Source of the DNA: Streptomyces coelicoflavus
Lineage (GTDB): Bacteria; Actinomycetota; Actinomycetes; Streptomycetales; Streptomycetaceae
Length of the DNA stretch: 64,000 bases
Reading direction: 5' to 3'
NCBI RefSeq assembly: GCF_003112555.1
Contig: NZ_BEWB01000007.1
Span: 62,001 to 126,000 of the forward strand
Positions within the stretch are counted from its first letter, which is position 1, and each line of letters begins with the position of its first letter. A model generated the notes under the pieces. It made no database searches, was not told the DNA's origin, and saw only the letters and a list, made by a program, of their open reading frames with translations. Shown piece by piece: positions 42,244 to 51,235 of the stretch. The position numbers and the translations under genes were made by a program.

Positions 42244-42678
42244 ATGCGGAACACCGCGCGCTGGGCAGCGACTCTGGGCCTGACGGCCACCGCCGTCTGC
42301 GGGCCCCTCGCCGGGGCTTCTCTCGCCTCCCCGGCCACCGCCCCCGCGTCGCTCTACGCCCCCTCGGCCCTGGTGCTGACCGTGGGGCACGGAGAGAGCG
42401 CTGCCACCGCCGCACCCCTGCGCGCGGTCACCCTGACCTGCGCCCCGACCGCCTCCGGCACCCACCCGGCGGCCGGCGCGGCCTGCGCCGAACTGCGCGC
42501 CGCGCACGGCGACCCGGGCGCCCTGGCCGCCGAGGACTCGGTGATGTGCACCCGGGAGTACGCCCCCGTGGTCGTCACCGTCGACGGGGTCTGGCAGGGC
42601 CGGCGCCTCTCCTACGAACGCACCTTCGCGAACGAGTGCGTGAAGAACGCGGGCAGCGCGAGCGTCTTCACGTTCTGA
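42244..42678 (+). CDS. Streptomyces subtilisin inhibitor (SSI) family protein, Arg at P1
   Basis: 144 residues from the ATG at 42244, 9 nt after GGAAGG. The ATG at 42235 touches that site and is less likely. The signal peptide runs to about residue 30. The mature part has the SSI core with C66-C81 and C102-C132 expected disulfides, and VDGVWQGRRLSYERTFANEC is conserved. Alignment with classic SSI (MCPMVYDP) puts R104 at the P1 reactive site in MCTREYAP. SSI itself has Met and inhibits subtilisin. Arg or Lys at P1 directs inhibition to trypsin-like proteases. Confidence 0.93.
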   Translation: MRNTARWAATLGLTATAVCGPLAGASLASPATAPASLYAPSALVLTVGHGESAATAAPLRAVTLTCAPTASGTHPAAGAACAELRAAHGDPGALAAEDSVMCTREYAPVVVTVDGVWQGRRLSYERTFANECVKNAGSASVFTF

Positions 42679-42710
42679 GGGACCGGGACCGCGGGACCGT
42701 GCGGAGTGAC

Positions 42711-42803
42711 CGTCCGCTCGCCACTGGGGAGTGCGAGCGGACGCCGTACGGGTCCCGCGGGCCCGCACCGGGGACGGCGGACGGAGTGGGGCCGTCCGCC
42801 GTC
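42711..42803. terminator. Two strong hairpins between convergent genes
   Basis: CGTCCGCTCG (42711-42720) pairs with CGAGCGGACG (42734-42743). GACGGCGGACGG (42773-42784) pairs with CCGTCCGCCGTC (42792-42803). They separate the SSI gene from the convergent CDGSH gene, probably ending both transcripts. Confidence 0.75.
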
Positions 42804-42822
42804 CTCCCGAACGCCGGGCCGG

Positions 42823-43161
42823 TCACTCCCTGGTGGCCGGCCCGTCATCCGTCCCGGACGACCGGGCGCGGTGGCTGGTGTCGCACCAGGGGAAGCGCCG
42901 GCTGCGACGACAGGTGCACAGCGCGACCCGGAAACGGTCGGAGGACACCGTCGTCCCGTCCTCCAGCTCCACCTCCACCGGCCCCTCCACCAGGAGCGGC
43001 CCCCGGCGCTGGACCTTGATCCGGCGCGGGGCCCGGGGCGCGCCCGGCGGGTCGGACGGGGACGGTGTGCCGGACGGGTGCTGCGGGCCGGACGGGGGCG
43101 GTGCGCCGGACGGGTGCCGCGGGTCGGACGGGTGCTGCGGGTCAGACGGGGAGTTCGGCAC
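42823..43161 (-). CDS. CDGSH-type iron-sulfur protein with Pro-rich N terminus
   Basis: 112 residues from a GTG at 43161. The cluster motif is C82, C84, C93 and H97 in CTCRRSRRFPWCDTSH, which gives the three-Cys/one-His [2Fe-2S] ligand set. The family's DGSH is DTSH here. RIKVQRRGPLLVEGPVEVELEDG before it is typical. The first 45 residues are imperfect Pro/Ser/His repeats of unknown value. A downstream start is possible. Its start lies inside the end of the methyltransferase gene (20-bp overlap), implying translational coupling. Role: electron or cluster transfer, unproven. Confidence 0.88.
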   Translation of the reverse strand: MPNSPSDPQHPSDPRHPSGAPPPSGPQHPSGTPSPSDPPGAPRAPRRIKVQRRGPLLVEGPVEVELEDGTTVSSDRFRVALCTCRRSRRFPWCDTSHRARSSGTDDGPATRE

Positions 43162-43795
43162 GGACGACCACCAGCTCCTCCTCGTACGCGGCCCGGGGCA
43201 GCAGCCCGCGCTGCCGCAGCCAGCGCTCCCGGCCGCGCACCACGGGACCGAACGCGATCCGACGGCGCCGGGTCACCGCGGCCTTCAGGCCCGCCTCGCG
43301 CAGCAGCGCCTCGGTCCTCGCGGGATCGCTGAGCGCCGACTGCACGAGCAGCAGCACACCCCCGGGGCGCAGCAGCCGGGGCACCTCCAGGCAGATCCGG
43401 TCCAGGACCATGCGGCCGTCGTGACCCGCGTCCCAGGCCCGGGCGGCACCGCGCGGCGGGCGGCCGGCGGCGGGCGCCGGTACGTACGGCGGGTTGGCCA
43501 GCACCAGGTCGAACGACTCACCGCGTACGGGCGTGAACAGGTTGCCGTGCCGGACGCGGATCCGCAGCCCGGCCCTGGCGGCGTTGAGCCGCGCGGCACA
43601 CACCGCGCGCCACGACACGTCAACCGCGGTCACCCGGCCGCCCCGCAACGCCGCCGCCAGGGCGAGGGCGCCCGTGCCGGTGCCCACGTCGAGGACGGCC
43701 GCGCCCGGCGGGAGCGGCTCGTCGGACAGCGCCCCGGCCAGCAGGGCGGTGTCCTCCTGAGGGGCGTACACGCCCGGTAGCACCATGAAATTCAC
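43142..43795 (-). CDS. HemK2/MTQ2-like SAM methyltransferase
   Basis: 217 residues. SAM-binding motif I is VLDVGTGTGALALAAA, followed by VTAVDVSWRAVCAARLN and the catalytic NPPY in LVLANPPYVPAP, typical of N5-glutamine or amino-group methyltransferases (HemK/PrmC, MTQ2). The length fits the short MTQ2-like group without an N-terminal domain. The start is a GTG at 43795, or an ATG three codons later. Substrate unknown. It sits between the diiron enzyme and the CDGSH protein. Confidence 0.88.
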   Translation of the reverse strand: MNFMVLPGVYAPQEDTALLAGALSDEPLPPGAAVLDVGTGTGALALAAALRGGRVTAVDVSWRAVCAARLNAARAGLRIRVRHGNLFTPVRGESFDLVLANPPYVPAPAAGRPPRGAARAWDAGHDGRMVLDRICLEVPRLLRPGGVLLLVQSALSDPARTEALLREAGLKAAVTRRRRIAFGPVVRGRERWLRQRGLLPRAAYEEELVVVRAELPV

Positions 43796-43816
43796 GGACC
43801 CCAGGTACCCCGGTCG

Positions 43817-44848
43817 TCACGAGATATGAGCACTTCCCGCACGCGGGGGCGGTGCGGCCGGCAGCGGTGTGCGCAGCGACGACCGCCCCGCCCTCCAGTC
43901 GGCCAGCAGCCGGGCGCCGAAGCGGTCCTCGAGGTGCCCGGTGGCGTCGATGCCGAACACGACGTCCGCCGCCAGCTGCGGTTCCTGCTCCAGCAGCCCG
44001 TCGATCACCTCGTGCCGCACGATCTGCTCGTGCACCGCGTCGGCCTCGACGTGCTCGTCGTAGAAGTGCTCGGCGGCCGGTCCGGCACCGGTGCGGCGCA
44101 TCGCCTCGGCGAGCCGCCGGGAACCGGGCGACGAGGTGATCTCCACCGCCGCGAAATGCCCCACCAGCGCGCCGCGCAGGGACCGGTGCAGCCCGAACAG
44201 GGACATCATGTTCACCGTGGCCAGGCACTCGGCCGAGGCCGCGTCCAGATGGGCCCCGTACGTCGTGTCCAGGCCCAGATCGGTCATCAGGCCGGCGAAC
44301 AGGCGGGCGTGCACCCGGTCGGCGCGGCCGCCGCCGTACTCGTCGAACTCCACCGCCGCCATCGCCGCCTTCGAGCGGCCCCACAGCCGCGGCAGCACCC
44401 AGGCGTGCGGGTCGGCCTCCTTGAGGTGGTACAGGGAGCGCTGGGCCGCGTACTCGCGCAGTTGCCACAACTCGCCCTCGTCCCGCAGGAAGTGGCTCAC
44501 ACCCTCACCGTGGACGGGTTCGACGAGCAGCGCCCCGACCGCGTCCGCCACGCTCGCGTGGACGGGGGTGTCGGCCCGCAGGGCGGCCAGGAAGCGCCGC
44601 TCCAGCGCGGCCCGGACGCCCAGCAGGTCCGGGTCCCACTCGAGGTCGGGGCAGACGCCCGCGAATCCGCGGTAGTGCAGCTCGTAGCACTGGTACAGGG
44701 CGAGTTGCAGGTCGTCGCCGTACGCCGGCGCCACGGCGACGGTCTCGGGGGCCGGCAGCGGGCCCGTCCCGCGCAGCCGGGCACCGACGGCCTCGGAGAC
44801 CGGTCCCCGGGGCGCCGGCAGCTGTGGTCCTTCACGGTCGTACTCCAT
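43817..44848 (-). CDS. Heme-oxygenase-like iron-containing redox enzyme (HDO family)
   Basis: 343 residues from an ATG at 44848. A GTG at 44869 is an alternative. The helical core carries potential diiron ligands in LREYAAQRSLYHLKEADPHAW, AAMAAVEFDEYGGG and EHFYDEHVEADAVHEQIVRHEV, matching the iron-containing redox enzyme family related to BesC, UndA and SznF. Those enzymes use O2 for C-C or N-oxidation chemistry, but the substrate here is unknown. Only 21 bp separate it from the methyltransferase gene, with which it probably forms a functional unit. Confidence 0.85.
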   Translation of the reverse strand: MEYDREGPQLPAPRGPVSEAVGARLRGTGPLPAPETVAVAPAYGDDLQLALYQCYELHYRGFAGVCPDLEWDPDLLGVRAALERRFLAALRADTPVHASVADAVGALLVEPVHGEGVSHFLRDEGELWQLREYAAQRSLYHLKEADPHAWVLPRLWGRSKAAMAAVEFDEYGGGRADRVHARLFAGLMTDLGLDTTYGAHLDAASAECLATVNMMSLFGLHRSLRGALVGHFAAVEITSSPGSRRLAEAMRRTGAGPAAEHFYDEHVEADAVHEQIVRHEVIDGLLEQEPQLAADVVFGIDATGHLEDRFGARLLADWRAGRSSLRTPLPAAPPPRAGSAHIS

Positions 44849-44902
44849 GCGCCGCGAGTACCCGGACACCGCCGCGGCACCCGGGCCGCGCGGAGCGGCG
44901 CG

Positions 44903-45082
44903 TCACTCGCCGTCGGCGTCCTTCTGGGCGCCGGTGTTCGGAGACGTGGCGTCGCCCGCCTCGCCCCGGTGCTCGCCCTCGTCCGACTCCGCGTCGCGGG
45001 GCCTGGACTCCGCGATCTCGCGCAGCACCTCCTCGACGGCGGTCTCGGGCTGCTTGTGGTCGTGCTCGCCGTTCCTGGACAC
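44903..45082 (-). CDS. Small acidic protein
   Basis: 59 residues from a GTG at 45082, with an excellent AAGGAGG 5 nt upstream. Highly charged (Glu, Asp, His, Lys), with one possible helix (ETAVEEVLREIAES) and a disordered tail. Function unknown. It lies 68 bp after the Ppx/GppA gene and 54 bp before the HDO gene. Confidence 0.7.
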   Translation of the reverse strand: MSRNGEHDHKQPETAVEEVLREIAESRPRDAESDEGEHRGEAGDATSPNTGAQKDADGE

Positions 45083-45150
45083 GAGGTCCTCCTTCTCGCT
45101 TCTCGTCGTGCGGTTCGTGCCGGGTCGTGCGGTACGCGTGTCCGGTCGGT

Positions 45151-46161
45151 TCAGTGCGACGCCGACGCCAGGCGCAGCGGCACCGGTGCCGGGGTCGCGG
45201 CCTCGTCGCTGTGGCGGACCGTCTCCGCCCACCAGGACGGGCCGTCCTCGATGTGGCGCAGCAGGATGCCCTCCCGGATCGCCCAGGGGCACAGCGTCAC
45301 CGACTCGAGACCGGTCAGCTTCATCGCCGTGTGCCCCACGACGGCGCCGGCCAGACTCTGCGCGGAGCGCGGTGCGGAGATGCCGGGCAGCCGGGCCCGC
45401 TCGGCGGCGGACAGCGCGGCCAGCCGGCCGACCGCGTCCCCGAGGTCCGAGCAGAGCATCCGCCGCTCCGTGAACGGCCCGTGCCGGCCGGGCGGGGCAC
45501 CGCACAGCCGGCCCAGCTGCTGGAAGGTCCGCGAGGTGGCCACGGCGGTCCGCGGCCCCTCCCAGCGGATCCGCGCCGCCACGTCCCGCAGCTGGTGGCG
45601 GACCCTGCGACGCAACGCCCTGACCTGGTCCGGCGACGCCGGGTCCCGGCCGCCGGCCAGGAACTCGTGGGTCAGCCGGGCCGCCCCCAGCGGCAGGGAC
45701 GCCACGAAGCCGGGCAGCCGGCCACGCCCGAACGCGACCTCCAGCGAACCGCCGCCTATGTCCAGCAGCGCGAGCGGTCCCGCCCGCCAGCCCATCCAGC
45801 GCCGGGCCCCGAGGAACGTCAGCTCCGCCTCCACCTCGCCCGGCAGGGTGCACAGCGGGACGCCGGTGCGGGCGTGGACGGTGCGCAGCACCTCACGCCG
45901 GTTCGGCGCGGCGCGCACCACCGCGGTCGCGAAGGCCAGCGGGCCCGACGCCCCCCACCGGTCTGCGGTCCTGCTCGCGTCGGCGACCGCCTCGACGAGC
46001 CGCTCCACAGCCTCCTCGGGGACCGCTCCGCCCGGCGGGACCTGCTCCGACAGCCGCAGCCGCCACTTCGCGGTGTGCACCGGCAGCGGAACGCCGCCCT
46101 CGGCGTCCGCCACCATGAGCCGGACCGTGTTCGACCCCACATCCACCACGCTGGTACGCAT
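45151..46161 (-). CDS. Ppx/GppA family phosphatase
   Basis: 336 residues. Actin-like ATPase motifs are VVDVGSNTVRLMVAD at the N terminus and LLDIGGGSLEVAFG near 135-150. SAAERARLPGISAPRSAQSLAGA is typical of the family's active-site region. It would act as exopolyphosphatase or pppGpp phosphatase. Streptomyces normally carry more than one. It starts 30 bp after the NHLM exporter gene, in the same direction. Confidence 0.92.
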   Translation of the reverse strand: MRTSVVDVGSNTVRLMVADAEGGVPLPVHTAKWRLRLSEQVPPGGAVPEEAVERLVEAVADASRTADRWGASGPLAFATAVVRAAPNRREVLRTVHARTGVPLCTLPGEVEAELTFLGARRWMGWRAGPLALLDIGGGSLEVAFGRGRLPGFVASLPLGAARLTHEFLAGGRDPASPDQVRALRRRVRHQLRDVAARIRWEGPRTAVATSRTFQQLGRLCGAPPGRHGPFTERRMLCSDLGDAVGRLAALSAAERARLPGISAPRSAQSLAGAVVGHTAMKLTGLESVTLCPWAIREGILLRHIEDGPSWWAETVRHSDEAATPAPVPLRLASASH

Positions 46162-46191
46162 GAGGGCAACAGGTACCCATTCGAGCGCCGA

Positions 46192-49014
46192 TCAGGCCAG
46201 CTGCCGCCGCACCAGCTCGTGCAGCCGGCCGCCCGTGTCGGCGAGCAGCTCGGCCGGCGGGCCCTGCTGGGCGACCCTGCCGTCCTCCATCACGATCACG
46301 CGGTCGGCGTCCAGCACCGTGGACAGCCGGTGCGCGATCACCACGCGGGTGGCGTTCAGGGCCTTGGTGGACTCGATCACCGTGCGCTGCGTCTCGTTGT
46401 CCAGCGCACTGGTCGCCTCGTCGAAGAAGAGGATGCGCGGCCGGCGGATCAGCGCCTGCGCGATCATCAGCCGCTGCCGCTGGCCCCCGGAGACCGCGCC
46501 GCTGCCCGACACGATGGTGTGCAGGCCCATCGGCATCCGCTTGATGTCCTCCGCGAGCCCCGCCATCCCGGCCGCCGCCATCGCCTCCTCCGGCGTGTAC
46601 GGCTCGGTGCCGCAGATGACGTCCAGGATCGAGCCGGTGAACGGCTGCGCGTGCTGAAGCACCACCCCGCACTGCCTGCGCACCGCAGACTGGTCCAGCG
46701 CGGCCAGGTCCTGACCGTCGTACAGGACACTGCCCGACAGCGGCCGGTCGAAGCCGATCAGCAGCCTCAGCAGCGTGGACTTGCCGCAGCCGCTGGGGCC
46801 GACGACCGCGACGAACTCGCCGGGGCGCACGTCGAAGGAGACGTCGTCCAGGACCAGCGGACCGTCGTCCGTGTACCGGAACGACAGCCGGCGCGCCTCG
46901 ATCGCCCCCGACAGCGGCCCCGGCCGGGTGCTCGCCGTCCGCACCTCGGGCGTGGCGTCCAGAACCGGCCTGATCTCCTCGAACAGCGGCAGCGCCGCCA
47001 CCCCCGACACGAACGCGCCGGTCAGCTGGGTGACCGAGGTCAGCAGCATCGTCGCCGACGCGTTGAAGGTGAGGAACTCCGCCGCCGACATCGAACCGCG
47101 TGCCGGACCGGCGAGCAGCATGAACATCAGCAGCGTGCACAGCGGCAGGTACACCGCGCCGAGGACCGCGTTCAGGTTCTTGATCCGCCCCGCCCGCCGT
47201 TGCAGCTCCCGGCTGTGCGCGAACCGTTCCGCCCACGCCGCGTAGGCGTAGTTCTCGGCCGCCGCCACCCGCAGCTTGGGCAGCCCGCGCAGGGTCTGGA
47301 ACGCCTGGTTGTTCAGCTTGTTGGTGAGCTTGACCAGCCGCCGCTGCCAGCGCACCTGCCACAGCCCGAGCGCCAGGAACACCCCGGCGACGACCACCAG
47401 CATGCCGATCGCCGCGAGCGCCATCGGCACGCTGAACCACAGCAGCAGAACCAGGTTCACCGCCCCGACGGTCACCGACTGGGCCACCGTCGGACCGACC
47501 CCCGCGAGGAGTCTGCGGATCGCGCTGATGCCCATGGCCGCGCTCGCCAGCTCACCGGTGGAACGCCCGGTGAAGAACTTGGTCGGCAGCCGCAGCAGCC
47601 GGTCCCACACCGCGGGCTGGAGCGTCGCCTCGATCCGGCCCTCCAGACGCAGGATGGTCAGGTTCTGCAACAGCATGAAGGCCGCCGCGACGACGCTGCT
47701 CAGCATCACCGCGAGGCACACCTGCACGATCAGCCCGGTCTGCGCCTTCGGCACGAACTCGCCGAGCACCTTGCCCGTCGCGACCGGCACCAACGCGCCG
47801 AGTCCGACCGTCACCAGACCGGCGAGCAGCAGACCGGTCAGGTCCCGGCGCGTGCCCGTCAGGCAGAACCGCAGCAGCCGCAGCGGACTGAGCCGGCGCT
47901 CCGGCAGCGGACGGTAGAACATCACCGCGCGCGGCTCGAACTCCCCGGCGTTCGCCTTCTCCACCGGCGTCTCGCGTCCGGTCGCCGGATGCACGGCCAC
48001 ATAACCGCCGCGCCGCCACAGCAGCGCCACCGGCGCCCCCGACAGGGTGCGGTGCCCGACCAGCGGCCCGACGTCGTCGCGCCACCAGCGGTCCTCCAGC
48101 CGTACGGACCTGGTGCGGACGCGTGAGGCGAGCGCGATGCGCTCGACGGGATCGAGCCGGTCGCTCTCCGTGCCGCTGCGGGCCGGCTCGGCCAGCGGGA
48201 TCCCGGCGGCGCGGGCGACCAGCGCGCAGGCCGCGTGGGTGGCGTCGGCGTCCGCGGCCGTCGTGCGCTGCGCCGACCGCTTGCCGATGGAGGCCAGCAG
48301 CGTCCGGTCGGCCTGCGCGCGCACCGCCTCACCGGCCTTGATGCCGGCCGCGGTGCGGGTTTCGTGGGTGCGCTCCAGCTGCTCGATCCAGCGGTCCAGG
48401 GTGGTGAGCAGCCGGTACTGCTGGTCGACCATGGACTGCCACAGCGCCGGGTCCATCAGCAGGTCGGCGGCCGCCTCCTCGCCGTACACCGCCCCGTACT
48501 GCACGCTGCCCGGCGGCACCTGCATCCAGAACACGTCGTCGTCGGTGGGGGCGTCGGCCCGCTCGCCGGCCATCGGCGCCTGGAAGAGGACGGTCAGACC
48601 CCGGCCCACGCCGAGGGCGAGGGCGTACTCCAGGGGGCTCGTCGTCGGCGGCACGTACTGCGGGTTGCCGTACGCGTCGTACGACCACGTCTGGGTGTGC
48701 GCCGGCTGGTACAGCTCGCGCAGCCCGATGCGGTGCACGACGCAGTCCCGCAACGGACGCGCCACCAGCGCGTGCTGCGGCCCGGTGACCGGCCCGAGCA
48801 GCACCGAGCCCGCCTCCAGGCGCCCCAGGTGGTGCCAGTGGCCCTGCTCCGCCGCGTCCACCGCGAACAGGTCCACCGCGCCGGACACCACGAGCCACAG
48901 CACCTGCGGCCCCTCCAGGTCGAGCCGGTTGAACCCGGCGCAGTCGACACGGGTGCCCAGTGCGCCGAGCGCCCCGAGGACGAGGTCGCCCTGTCCTTCC
49001 TGCACGGTCGTCAT
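46192..49014 (-). CDS. NHLM-type bacteriocin exporter, permease/ATPase subunit
   Basis: 940 residues. A large N-terminal soluble region (about 1-390) starts with a cyclic-nucleotide-binding-like fold (LWLVVSGAVDLFAVD, LEAGSVLLGPV). A six-span ABC exporter domain follows (about 400-670), then an ATPase (about 700-940) with GPSGCGKST (Walker A), VSGGQRQRLMIAQAL and ILFFDEATSALD. It has no C39 peptidase. This is the NHLM_micro_ABC2 layout, which works with a peptidase-containing ABC partner and an HlyD subunit to export leader peptides. It follows the partner gene after 1 bp. Confidence 0.92.
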   Translation of the reverse strand: MTTVQEGQGDLVLGALGALGTRVDCAGFNRLDLEGPQVLWLVVSGAVDLFAVDAAEQGHWHHLGRLEAGSVLLGPVTGPQHALVARPLRDCVVHRIGLRELYQPAHTQTWSYDAYGNPQYVPPTTSPLEYALALGVGRGLTVLFQAPMAGERADAPTDDDVFWMQVPPGSVQYGAVYGEEAAADLLMDPALWQSMVDQQYRLLTTLDRWIEQLERTHETRTAAGIKAGEAVRAQADRTLLASIGKRSAQRTTAADADATHAACALVARAAGIPLAEPARSGTESDRLDPVERIALASRVRTRSVRLEDRWWRDDVGPLVGHRTLSGAPVALLWRRGGYVAVHPATGRETPVEKANAGEFEPRAVMFYRPLPERRLSPLRLLRFCLTGTRRDLTGLLLAGLVTVGLGALVPVATGKVLGEFVPKAQTGLIVQVCLAVMLSSVVAAAFMLLQNLTILRLEGRIEATLQPAVWDRLLRLPTKFFTGRSTGELASAAMGISAIRRLLAGVGPTVAQSVTVGAVNLVLLLWFSVPMALAAIGMLVVVAGVFLALGLWQVRWQRRLVKLTNKLNNQAFQTLRGLPKLRVAAAENYAYAAWAERFAHSRELQRRAGRIKNLNAVLGAVYLPLCTLLMFMLLAGPARGSMSAAEFLTFNASATMLLTSVTQLTGAFVSGVAALPLFEEIRPVLDATPEVRTASTRPGPLSGAIEARRLSFRYTDDGPLVLDDVSFDVRPGEFVAVVGPSGCGKSTLLRLLIGFDRPLSGSVLYDGQDLAALDQSAVRRQCGVVLQHAQPFTGSILDVICGTEPYTPEEAMAAAGMAGLAEDIKRMPMGLHTIVSGSGAVSGGQRQRLMIAQALIRRPRILFFDEATSALDNETQRTVIESTKALNATRVVIAHRLSTVLDADRVIVMEDGRVAQQGPPAELLADTGGRLHELVRRQLA

Positions 49015-49015
49015 C

Positions 49016-51235
49016 TCACCGCTCCCTGACCAGCGCCGCGTACGCGCCGCCGTGTGCCACCAGCTCCGCGTGCCGCCCGCGCTCCACGACCGTGCCGTGC
49101 TCCAGGACGACGATCTCGTCGCTGTCCCGCACGGTGCTGAGCCGGTGCGCGATCACCACGCAGGCGCAGCCGCGCCGGCGCAGGTTGTCCATGACCACCA
49201 GCTCGGTCTCCGCGTCCAGCGCGCTGGTCACCTCGTCCAGGACCAGGATGCTCGGCCGGCGCACCAGCGCCCGCGCGATCTCCAGGCGCTGGCGCTGCCC
49301 GCCGGAGAAGTTGCGGCCGTCCTGCTCGACCGGGCTGTGGATGCCGCCCGGCCTGCGCATCACCACGTCGTACAGCGCGGCGTCCTTCAGCGCGTCCACC
49401 ACGGCGTCGTCCGGGACCGACGGGTCCCACAGCGCCACGTTGTCGCGCACCGACCCCTCGAACAGGAACACGTCCTGGTCGACGAAGGAGACCGAGGACG
49501 CCAGCGCCCCGCGCGGGATGTCGTCGAGCCGCTGCCCGTCGACGCGGATCACCCCGTCCCAGGGCGCGTACAGGCCCGAGATCAGCCGCGACACCGTCGA
49601 CTTGCCGCTGCCCGAACCGCCCACCAGCGCCACCTGCTGCCCCGGCCCGACGGTCAGGTCGAAACCGGACAGCAACGGCTTGTCGAGCGGGTTGTAGCCG
49701 AAGGAGACGTTCTGCAACTCGACGTGACCGTGCAGCCTGCGCGTGGAGTCGCCGGCGGGACGGTCGTAGAGGGGGTCAGCCCGGAAGTTCTCCACGTCCT
49801 TCAGCCGGGCCACGTCGGCCGCGAAGTCCTGGATGCGGCCCGCGACACCGTTCAGCCGGGTCAGCGGGGCGGTGAAGCGGACCACCAGCGCCTGGAAGGC
49901 GACCAGCAGCCCGACCGAGATGTGCCCCTCGACCGCGCGCATGCCGCCGATCCACAGGATCAGCCCGCTGTTCAGCGTCGCGAGCGTCGGCGCGACCACG
50001 CCGAGCCAGGCACTGGGCACCCCGAGCCGCTGCTGCTCCTCCAGTGTGGTGGCGTGCTGGCCGGCCCACTTGCGGAAGTAGCCGTCCTCGCCGCCGGTCG
50101 CCTTCATCGTCTCGATCAGCTGGAGGCCGGTGTACGCGGTGTTGGTCAGCCGCGCGGTGTCCGCCCGCAGCTTCGCCGTACGGGTCGCGCGCAGCCGGAT
50201 GACGACCCGCATCGCGAGGATGTTGAGCAGTGCCACACCGACGCCGACGAAGGTGAGCTGCGGATCGTAGGTGTACAGCAGCACGGCGTACAGGACGACC
50301 ACGATCGCGTCCACGCCGGCGGCGGCGAGGTCGCGGGCCAGCGTCTCGGCGACCGCGTCGTTCGACTGGAGGCGCTGCACCAGGTCGGCGGGGCTGCGCT
50401 GGGAGAAGAAGGTCACCGGCAGGCGCAGCAGGTGCCGCAGGAAACGGGCACTGGAGAGGGTGGAGGAGATGATGCGGCCGTGCAGCAGATTGGCCTGTTG
50501 CAGCCAGGTCAGCACCACCGTGAGCAGCACACAGGCCCCCATCGACGCGAACAGCACGCCGAGCAGCGAGGTCTGCCCCCCGATCAGGAACATGTCGATG
50601 TAGGTGCGGCTGAGCGCGGGCACCGCCGCGCCGACCCCCACCAGGAGGAGGCTCGCCAGCACGGCGGCGGGCAGCGTGCCCGCGGTCCCGCGCAGCCGGG
50701 CGGGCATCGCGCCGAGCACACCGGGCTTGCGGCCGCCGCGGGTGAAGCCGTCCCCGGGCTCCATGGTCAGCACCACACCGGTGAAGGAGCCGTCGAAGTC
50801 CTCCAGGGACACGAAACGGCGGCCCTTGCCCGGGTCGTTGATGAACACCCCGCGCCGCCCGAACCGGCGGCCCATGCCGTCGTAGACGACGTAGTGGTTG
50901 AACTCCCAGAAGAGGATGGCCGGTGCCGTCACCTCGGCGAGGGCGGCCAGGTCCATCTGCATGCCCTTGGCGGTGAACCCGTAGCTCCGGGCGGCCTTCA
51001 GCAAGTTGCTCGCCCGGGAGCCGTCGCGGGAGACGCCGCAGGCGATCCGCAGCTCCTCCAGCGGGACGTGGCGGCCGTAGTGCCCCAGCACCATGGCGAG
51101 GGAGGCGGCACCGCACTCCACGGCCTCCATCTGGAGCACCGTGGGCGTGCGGACGGTCTTCGCGCGGCTCTTCGGCACGCTGCGCCTCGGCGGGGCGGCG
51201 CGGCGCCTGCCCCGGGTCTCCTGTGCGGTGCTCAC
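49016..51235 (-). CDS. NHLM-type bacteriocin exporter with C39 peptidase
   Basis: 739 residues from a GTG at 51235 that overlaps the HlyD stop codon by 4 nt (GTGA). The C39 peptidase is intact: C41 in QMEAVECGAASLAMVLGHYG, H114 in FNHYVVYDG, D134 in INDPGKG. Six membrane spans (about 160-430) and an ABC ATPase (GGSGSGKST, FSGGQRQRLEIARAL, ILVLDEVTSALD) follow. Such proteins cut after a Gly-Gly leader and export the rest. The matching GG-leader peptide is encoded at 52209-52424. Confidence 0.94.
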   Translation of the reverse strand: MSTAQETRGRRRAAPPRRSVPKSRAKTVRTPTVLQMEAVECGAASLAMVLGHYGRHVPLEELRIACGVSRDGSRASNLLKAARSYGFTAKGMQMDLAALAEVTAPAILFWEFNHYVVYDGMGRRFGRRGVFINDPGKGRRFVSLEDFDGSFTGVVLTMEPGDGFTRGGRKPGVLGAMPARLRGTAGTLPAAVLASLLLVGVGAAVPALSRTYIDMFLIGGQTSLLGVLFASMGACVLLTVVLTWLQQANLLHGRIISSTLSSARFLRHLLRLPVTFFSQRSPADLVQRLQSNDAVAETLARDLAAAGVDAIVVVLYAVLLYTYDPQLTFVGVGVALLNILAMRVVIRLRATRTAKLRADTARLTNTAYTGLQLIETMKATGGEDGYFRKWAGQHATTLEEQQRLGVPSAWLGVVAPTLATLNSGLILWIGGMRAVEGHISVGLLVAFQALVVRFTAPLTRLNGVAGRIQDFAADVARLKDVENFRADPLYDRPAGDSTRRLHGHVELQNVSFGYNPLDKPLLSGFDLTVGPGQQVALVGGSGSGKSTVSRLISGLYAPWDGVIRVDGQRLDDIPRGALASSVSFVDQDVFLFEGSVRDNVALWDPSVPDDAVVDALKDAALYDVVMRRPGGIHSPVEQDGRNFSGGQRQRLEIARALVRRPSILVLDEVTSALDAETELVVMDNLRRRGCACVVIAHRLSTVRDSDEIVVLEHGTVVERGRHAELVAHGGAYAALVRER

